Source: Burkholderia savannae (GTDB lineage Bacteria > Pseudomonadota > Gammaproteobacteria > Burkholderiales > Burkholderiaceae). Taken from it: a DNA stretch of 64,000 nt. The notes under the pieces are model-generated. The model saw only the letters and a list, made by a program, of their open reading frames with translations, had not been told where the DNA came from and did no database searches. Location of the stretch: assembly GCF_001524445.2 (NCBI RefSeq), contig NZ_CP013417.1, forward strand, positions 3,286,001 through 3,350,000, given 5' to 3'. Made by a program: the position numbers and the translations under genes. Of this stretch, positions 58,737 to 64,000 are shown in pieces (position 1 is the first letter of the stretch; each line of letters starts with the position of its first letter).

Positions 58737-61700
58737 TTACACCAGCACGCGCTCGATCCCGCCGTTGTTCGCGCGCGCGACGTAGTCGGCCATCCAGTTC
58801 TCGCCGAGCATGTGGCGCGCGATCTCGACGACGATGTAGTCGGCCTCGATGTTCGCGTCCTCGTTGTAGCGCGACAGGCCCTGCAGGCACGCCGGGCAGC
58901 TCGTCAGGATCTTCACGTCCGACACGCCGGCGGCCGAGCCGTTCGCGCCGTTGCCCGACACCACCGGAATGTTACGCAATTTGGCGGCGCCCTTCTTGAT
59001 CTCTTCCTCTTTTCGGAACCGAACCTGCGTCGACACGTCCGGACGCGCGACGGCGAGCGTGCCCGATTCGCCGCAGCAGCGCTCGTTCTTCTCGATCTTG
59101 TAGCCGTCGTGCTGCGCGCCCATCAGATCGTTGACGAGCTTGACCGGGTCCATCGTCTTGATCGGCGTGTGGCACGGATCGTGATACATGTAGCGCGTGC
59201 CCGTCACGCCGTCGAGCTTCAGCCCCTTCTCGAGCAGGAACTCGTGGATGTCGATGATCCGGCAGCCGGGGAAGATCTTGTCGAATTCGTAGCCGGCGAG
59301 CTGGTCGTAGCAGGTGCCGCACGACACGACCACCGTCTTGATGTCGAGGTAGTTCAGCGTGTTCGCGACCCGGTGGAACAGCACGCGATTGTCGGTGACG
59401 ATCTTCTCCGCCTTGTCGTACTGGCCCGAGCCGCGCTGCGGATAGCCGCAGCACAGATACCCGGGCGGCAGCACGGTCTGCACGCCCGCTTCCCACAGCA
59501 TCGCCTGCGTGGCGAGGCCGACCTGCGAGAACAGGCGCTCGGAGCCGCAGCCGGGGAAGTAGAACACCGCCTCCGAATCGACGGTCGTCGTCTTCGGGTT
59601 GCGGATGATCGGCACGATCTTGTTGTCCTCGATGTCGAGCAGCGCGCGCGCCGTCTTCTTCGGCAGGTTGCCCGGCATCTTCTTGTTGACGAAGTGGATC
59701 ACCTGCTCGACGGCGGGCCGCTTGCCGGTCGTCGACGGCGGGTGCGCCGTCTGCTTCTGCGCGACCTTCTTCAGCACGTCGTTCGCCAGGCGCTGCGCCT
59801 TGTAGCCCAAGCCCATCATCACCGCGCGCGTCGCGTTGATCGTCTGCGGATTCGTCGCGTTCAGGAAGAACATGCCCGCCGCGCTGCCCGGGTTGAACTT
59901 CTTCTTGCCCATCTTGCGCAGCAGGTTGCGCATGTTCATCGTCACGTCGCCGAAGTCGATCTTGACGGGGCACGGCGTCGCGCACTTGTGGCAGACGGTG
60001 CAATGGTCGGCCACGTCGTTGAACTCGTCCCAGTGCTTGATCGACACGCCGCGGCGCGTCTGCTCCTCGTACAGGAACGCCTCGACGAGCAGCGACGTCG
60101 CGAGGATCTTGTTGCGCGGGCTGTACAGCAGATTCGCGCGCGGCACGTGCGTCGCGCACACCGGCTTGCACTTGCCGCAGCGCAGGCAGTCCTTCACCGA
60201 TTCGGCGATCGCACCGATGTCGGACTGCTGCATGATCAGCGACTCGTAGCCCATCAGGCCGAAGCTCGGCGTGTACGCGTTGCGCAGATCCGCGCCTTCG
60301 AGCAGCTTGCCCTTGTTGAAGCGGCCCTGCGGATCGACGCGCTGCTTGTACGCGCGGAATTCGGCGATCTCGTCGTCGGTCAGGAACTCGAGCTTCGTGA
60401 TGCCGATGCCGTGCTCGCCGGAGATCACGCCGTCGAGCGAGCGCGCGAGCGTCATGATGCGCGCAACCGCCGCGTGCGCGTCCTGCAGCATCTCGTAGTT
60501 GTCGGAGTTCACCGGAATGTTCGTGTGAACGTTGCCGTCGCCCGCGTGCATGTGCAGCGCGACGAACACGCGGCCGCGCAGCACCTGCTTGTGGATCGCC
60601 TGCGCGTCGTCGAGGATCGGCTTGAACGCGCCGCCGTTGAAGATCTGCCGCAGCTCGGCGCGAATTTCCTGCTTCCACGACACGCGCACCGTGCGGTCCT
60701 GCGCCACGTGGAAGACGGTGGCGTCCGGCTGCGCGTCGACGCGGTCCGCGAATTTCTCCGCGAGCGCCTCGCAGCCGAGCGCGACGAGATAGTGCTGCGC
60801 CTCGCGCAGCGGCATGTCGAGCTTGTCGCGCAGGAATTCCCAGCGCGCGCGCACGCGCTTCATCAGATCGAGCGCCTGCTGCACGCGGTCCTCGAGCAGC
60901 TCGGCGCTCGGGATCTCGCTCGCGTCGTCGCTCTTGCCGAGCGGCAGGCTGCCTGCCGTGAAGAACGCTTCGATCGCGTCGACGAGCTGCAGCTTGTTCT
61001 TGATCGACAGCTCGATGTTGATCCGCTCGATGCCGTCGGTGTACTCGCCCATCCGGTTGAGCGGAATCACGACGTCCTCGTTGATCTTGAACGCGTTCGT
61101 GTGCTTCGCGATCGCGGCGGTGCGGCTGCGGTCGAGCCAGAAGCGCTTGCGCGCCTCGGCGCTCACCGCGACGAAGCCCTCGCCGCTCTTGCCGTTCGCC
61201 ATCCGCACGACTTCGGACGTCGCGTGCGCGACCGCGTCCGCGTTGTCGCCGACGATGTCGCCGATCAGCACCATTTTCGGAAACGCCTGGCGCTTGCTCT
61301 TCGTCGCGTAGCCGACCGCGCGCAGGTAGCGCTCGTCGAGATGCTCGAGGCCCGCGAGGATCGCGCCGCCCTGCTTCGACGTCTCGAACAGGTAATCCTT
61401 GATCTCGACGATGCTCGGGATCGCCTCGCGCGCCTGGCCGAAAAATTCGAGGCAGACGGTGCGCGTGTGCGCGGGCATCTTGTGCAGCACCCAGCGCGCG
61501 GACGTGATGAGGCCGTCGCAGCCTTCCTTCTGCACGCCCGGCAGGCCCGCGAGGAATTTGTCCGTCACGTCCTTGCCGAGGCCCTCCTTGCGAAAGCGCC
61601 GGCCTTCGATGTCGAGCGTCTCGGCGCGCAACAGCTTCTCGCCCGGCGCGCGCGCGCCGTCGAACCACTTGAGCTCGAAGCGCGCGACCGGAATGTCGTG

Positions 61701-62756
61701 GATCTTGCCGAGGTTGTGCTCGACGCGCGTGACTTCGAGCCAGTTCCCTTCGGGATCGACCATCCGCCACCACGCGAGGTTGTCGAGCGCGGTGCCCCAG
61801 AGCACGGCCTTCTTGCCGCCCGCGTTCATCGCGACGTTGCCGCCGATGCACGATGCGTCGAGCGAGGTCGGATCGACCGCGAACACGTAGCCGGCCGCCT
61901 CCGCCGCCTCGGTCACGCGGCGCGTGACGACGCCCGCGCCGGAGAAGATCGTCGGCACCTTGTGCGCGACGCCCGGCAGCTCGGTCAGCTCGACGGCGCC
62001 CAGCTGCTCGAGCTTCTCGGTGTTGATCACGGCCGAGAACGGCGTGAGCGGCACCGCGCCGCCCGTGTAGCCCGTGCCGCCGCCGCGCGGGATCACGGTC
62101 AGGCCGAGCTCGAAGCACGCCTTCACGAGGCTCGCGATTTCCGCTTCGGTATCGGGCGTCAGCACGACGAACGGATACTCGACGCGCCAATCGGTCGCGT
62201 CCGTCACGTGCGACACGCGCGCGAGACCGTCGAAGCGGATGTTGTCCTTCTGCGTGCAGCGGCCGAGCACCTTCGTCGCGCGGCGGCGCAGCTCCGCCAT
62301 CTTCTCGAACTCGTGCGCGAATTCGTCGACCGCGCGCTGCGCGGCCGCGGCGAGCATCTCGACGCGCGCGGCGCGCTCGCGGCCCGCCACGTCGCCGTGC
62401 TCGGACAGATCCGCGCGGCGGCGCTTCTCGATCTCGGACAGGCGGTGGTTCAGCGCCTCGACGAGGAGCGCGCGGCGCTTCGGATTGTCGAGCAGATCGT
62501 CCTGCAGATACGGATTGCGGCGCACCACCCAGATGTCGCCCAGCACTTCGTACAACATCCGCGCCGAGCGGCCCGTGCGGCGTTCGGCGCGCAGCTCGTC
62601 GAGCGCGGCCCAGGCTTCGTCGCCGAGCAGGCGGATCACGATCTCGCGATCGGAGAACGACGTGTAGTTGTAGGGGATTTCGCGCAGGCGCGGAGCGGGG
62701 TCGGCGGCGACGGCGGCTGCCGCGCCGTGCGGATCGAAAACTTGCGGTGCGTTCAT
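58737..62756 (-). CDS. Giant FAD-linked oxidoreductase with Fe-S and CCG domains (GlcD-GlpC type fusion)
   Basis: A 1339-residue protein, probably a membrane-associated 2-hydroxyacid (lactate or glycolate-type) dehydrogenase. In order: a DUF3683-like N-terminus; a PCMH FAD-binding domain (residues about 196-400, [35 protein letters not shown]); an FAD-oxidase C-terminal domain; two 4Fe-4S motifs near 855 ([11 protein letters not shown]) and 918 ([12 protein letters not shown]); and two CCG cysteine regions ([10 protein letters not shown] near 1103, CCGESGTLA near 1228). In E. coli the GlcDEF or LldEFG parts are separate proteins. The start MNAPQVF at 62756 is chosen. The HIT gene begins 34 bases downstream. 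Confidence 0.88.
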   Translation of the reverse strand: MNAPQVFDPHGAAAAVAADPAPRLREIPYNYTSFSDREIVIRLLGDEAWAALDELRAERRTGRSARMLYEVLGDIWVVRRNPYLQDDLLDNPKRRALLVEALNHRLSEIEKRRRADLSEHGDVAGRERAARVEMLAAAAQRAVDEFAHEFEKMAELRRRATKVLGRCTQKDNIRFDGLARVSHVTDATDWRVEYPFVVLTPDTEAEIASLVKACFELGLTVIPRGGGTGYTGGAVPLTPFSAVINTEKLEQLGAVELTELPGVAHKVPTIFSGAGVVTRRVTEAAEAAGYVFAVDPTSLDASCIGGNVAMNAGGKKAVLWGTALDNLAWWRMVDPEGNWLEVTRVEHNLGKIHDIPVARFELKWFDGARAPGEKLLRAETLDIEGRRFRKEGLGKDVTDKFLAGLPGVQKEGCDGLITSARWVLHKMPAHTRTVCLEFFGQAREAIPSIVEIKDYLFETSKQGGAILAGLEHLDERYLRAVGYATKSKRQAFPKMVLIGDIVGDNADAVAHATSEVVRMANGKSGEGFVAVSAEARKRFWLDRSRTAAIAKHTNAFKINEDVVIPLNRMGEYTDGIERINIELSIKNKLQLVDAIEAFFTAGSLPLGKSDDASEIPSAELLEDRVQQALDLMKRVRARWEFLRDKLDMPLREAQHYLVALGCEALAEKFADRVDAQPDATVFHVAQDRTVRVSWKQEIRAELRQIFNGGAFKPILDDAQAIHKQVLRGRVFVALHMHAGDGNVHTNIPVNSDNYEMLQDAHAAVARIMTLARSLDGVISGEHGIGITKLEFLTDDEIAEFRAYKQRVDPQGRFNKGKLLEGADLRNAYTPSFGLMGYESLIMQQSDIGAIAESVKDCLRCGKCKPVCATHVPRANLLYSPRNKILATSLLVEAFLYEEQTRRGVSIKHWDEFNDVADHCTVCHKCATPCPVKIDFGDVTMNMRNLLRKMGKKKFNPGSAAGMFFLNATNPQTINATRAVMMGLGYKAQRLANDVLKKVAQKQTAHPPSTTGKRPAVEQVIHFVNKKMPGNLPKKTARALLDIEDNKIVPIIRNPKTTTVDSEAVFYFPGCGSERLFSQVGLATQAMLWEAGVQTVLPPGYLCCGYPQRGSGQYDKAEKIVTDNRVLFHRVANTLNYLDIKTVVVSCGTCYDQLAGYEFDKIFPGCRIIDIHEFLLEKGLKLDGVTGTRYMYHDPCHTPIKTMDPVKLVNDLMGAQHDGYKIEKNERCCGESGTLAVARPDVSTQVRFRKEEEIKKGAAKLRNIPVVSGNGANGSAAGVSDVKILTSCPACLQGLSRYNEDANIEADYIVVEIARHMLGENWMADYVARANNGGIERVLV

Positions 62757-63360
62757 GTTCGGACGATTCGGAGGCCGGCGCGCGACGAAGGAGCGCGAAT
62801 CCGGCAAGCGCGTGGTGCGCGATTTTGGGGAAATCTTCTGTTACCCGGCGCGTGACTGCTTTGCGTGGGCCCGGAGCGCGCGTTCGAGCGCGATTCCGGA
62901 ACGACCGCTTCGCAAGGAGCCGGAGCAGGCGCTCATGCGCGACTCCGGTCGACACGGCCCGGCGGCGCTCGGTACCGTCAACACGATCGCGCGCGGCGCG
63001 CGTGCCGTTGCGCCGCAGGACCCGCGGCGCGCGGCGACGGCTTCAACAGGACGATCCGAGACTGCCTTTGCATCTTCCGATCCTTGATTCAAAACGAAAT
63101 TCTAACCCAGGTTGGACGAACGCGTTAATCGTCGGCGCGGCGGCCGAATGACCCGTCGAATCCGCCGCGCCGCCCGGGCGACGAGGGTTTGCGGCCGGCG
63201 GCGCGGCGCGGCGCGCGCCCCTTTCAGTCGCCCGACGGCGCCCGGCAAGCGCCCGATTCGCCGTCCGGACGGTCGGTAACCATTCAGTTAAGGCCGAAAC
63301 GGCGAGGGTTGGCGCTATCATTGCCTTTTTCCGCCGCATCCACGCTTTTCACGCCCTCTC
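62757..63360. other. Divergent gene-free region before ilvA
   Basis: 604 bases with no credible gene. AT-richer patches lie at 63080-63130 and 63280-63340 and may hold promoters for the oxidoreductase and for ilvA. No clear -10/-35 pair was seen. Confidence 0.4.
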
Positions 63361-64000
63361 ATGGCCTCCCACGATTATCTGAAGAAAATCCTGACCGCCC
63401 GGGTGTACGACGTCGCGCTCGAAACCGAGCTCGAACGCGCGCGCAATCTGTCCGCGCGACTGAACAACCCCGTCTATCTGAAGCGCGAGGACAACCAGCC
63501 GGTGTTCTCGTTCAAGCTGCGCGGCGCGTACAACAAGATGGCGCACATTCCAGCCGACGCGCTCGCGCGCGGCGTGATCACCGCGTCGGCGGGCAATCAT
63601 GCGCAGGGCGTCGCGTTCTCGGCCGCGCGGATGAACGTGAAGGCCGTGATCGTCGTGCCGGTGACGACGCCGCAGGTGAAGGTCGACGCGGTGCGCGCGC
63701 ACGGCGGCCCGACCGTCGAGGTGATCCAGGCGGGCGAATCGTACAGCGACGCCTACGCGCACGCGGTGAAGGTGCAGGCCGAGCGCGGCCTCACGTTCGT
63801 CCATCCGTTCGACGATCCTTACGTGATCGCGGGCCAGGGCACGGTCGCGATGGAAATCCTGCGCCAGCATCAGGGGCCAATCCACGCGATCTTCGTGCCG
63901 ATCGGCGGCGGCGGGCTCGCGGCGGGCGTGGCCGCGTACGTGAAGGCGGTGCGGCCCGAGGTCAAGGTGATCGGCGTGCAGACCGACGATTCGTGCGCGA
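63361..64000 (+). CDS. ilvA: Biosynthetic threonine ammonia-lyase, N-terminal part (cut by window edge)
   Basis: IlvA deaminates threonine to 2-oxobutanoate, the first step of isoleucine synthesis. The open frame starts at the ATG at 63361 and runs off the window with 213 residues visible. The PLP lysine is Lys52 in VFSFKLRGAYNKM. The phosphate loop is SAGNHAQGVAFSA and the glycine loop is VPIGGGGLAAGVAAYVKAV. MASHDYLKKILTARVYDVA matches long biosynthetic IlvA. The C-terminal ACT-like regulatory domain is beyond the edge, so allosteric type cannot be seen. Confidence 0.94.
   Translation, partial: MASHDYLKKILTARVYDVALETELERARNLSARLNNPVYLKREDNQPVFSFKLRGAYNKMAHIPADALARGVITASAGNHAQGVAFSAARMNVKAVIVVPVTTPQVKVDAVRAHGGPTVEVIQAGESYSDAYAHAVKVQAERGLTFVHPFDDPYVIAGQGTVAMEILRQHQGPIHAIFVPIGGGGLAAGVAAYVKAVRPEVKVIGVQTDDSCA

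Noticed and set aside
58812..62855. A 1347-codon open frame antisense to the large oxidoreductase
   Set aside because: G/C-rich third positions open false antisense frames. The sense strand has clear FAD and Fe-S motifs, while the antisense product is Arg/Ala-rich without any family pattern.

Overview
The window is about 64 kb of very GC-rich DNA. Gene order and protein sequence fit a beta-proteobacterium of the genus Burkholderia, most likely chromosome 1 of the pseudomallei/thailandensis group. The evidence for this is the strong G/C bias at third codon positions (which opens long false antisense frames), the lnt-glyQS-gmhB-plsC, lptD-surA-pdxA-rsmA and ubiB-ubiJ-ubiE neighbourhoods, and many short tandem arrays in intergenic DNA. 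No plasmid, prophage, IS element, integrase, CRISPR array, rRNA or tRNA was seen. The content is almost entirely conserved housekeeping chromosome.

Layout. 1-3.5 kb: glycerol use (3' end of glpD, glpK, glpF). 3.6-4.0 kb: a decayed EamA transporter remnant. 4.5-9.4 kb: a HAD phosphatase, ribB under an FMN riboswitch, an XRE-cupin regulator, an MFS exporter and a divergent LysR regulator. 10-17.8 kb: miaB-ybeZ-ybeY-chaC-corC-lnt, the tRNA/rRNA maturation and envelope cluster, interrupted by chaC. 17.8-19.4 kb: a TPR/glycosyltransferase-like gene on the opposite strand. 20.2-27.9 kb: glyQ-glyS-gmhB-plsC-YgjP-like metalloprotease, then gloA and an intact EamA transporter. 28.1-33.8 kb (minus): lptD-surA-pdxA-rsmA, with amgK-murU (cell-wall MurNAc recycling) divergent at 34.0-35.8 kb. 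36.1-40.3 kb: an Atm1-type ABC exporter, a YciA-type thioesterase, a nitrate-reductase-associated-type protein and fdhD. 40.5-47.6 kb (minus): a TetR-led fatty-acid beta-oxidation operon (tetR, acyl-CoA dehydrogenase, FadN-type bifunctional protein, thiolase, enoyl-CoA hydratase). 47.8-53.6 kb (minus): clsB, nudB, aspS, a DUF502 membrane protein, an FmdB zinc ribbon and a TPMT-like methyltransferase. 53.7-58.7 kb (minus): ubiB-ubiJ, a Tim44-domain protein, ubiE, a DUF971 protein and a HIT protein. 58.7-62.8 kb (minus): a giant flavin/Fe-S/CCG oxidoreductase. 63.4 kb to the end: the 5' part of ilvA.

Nothing here is a convincing new multi-gene system. The features most worth a second look are: (i) a set of unrelated short tandem arrays (7/8-, 9-, 12- and 8-nt units) sitting at gene ends, plus one coding repeat inside pdxA; (ii) a GC-rich hairpin in every intercistronic gap of the TetR-FadN operon, with an 18-bp palindrome upstream of a good sigma70-like promoter; (iii) departures from family consensus in GlpF (both NPA motifs), LptD (cysteine pattern), AmgK (kinase loop) and YbeY (long N-terminal extension).
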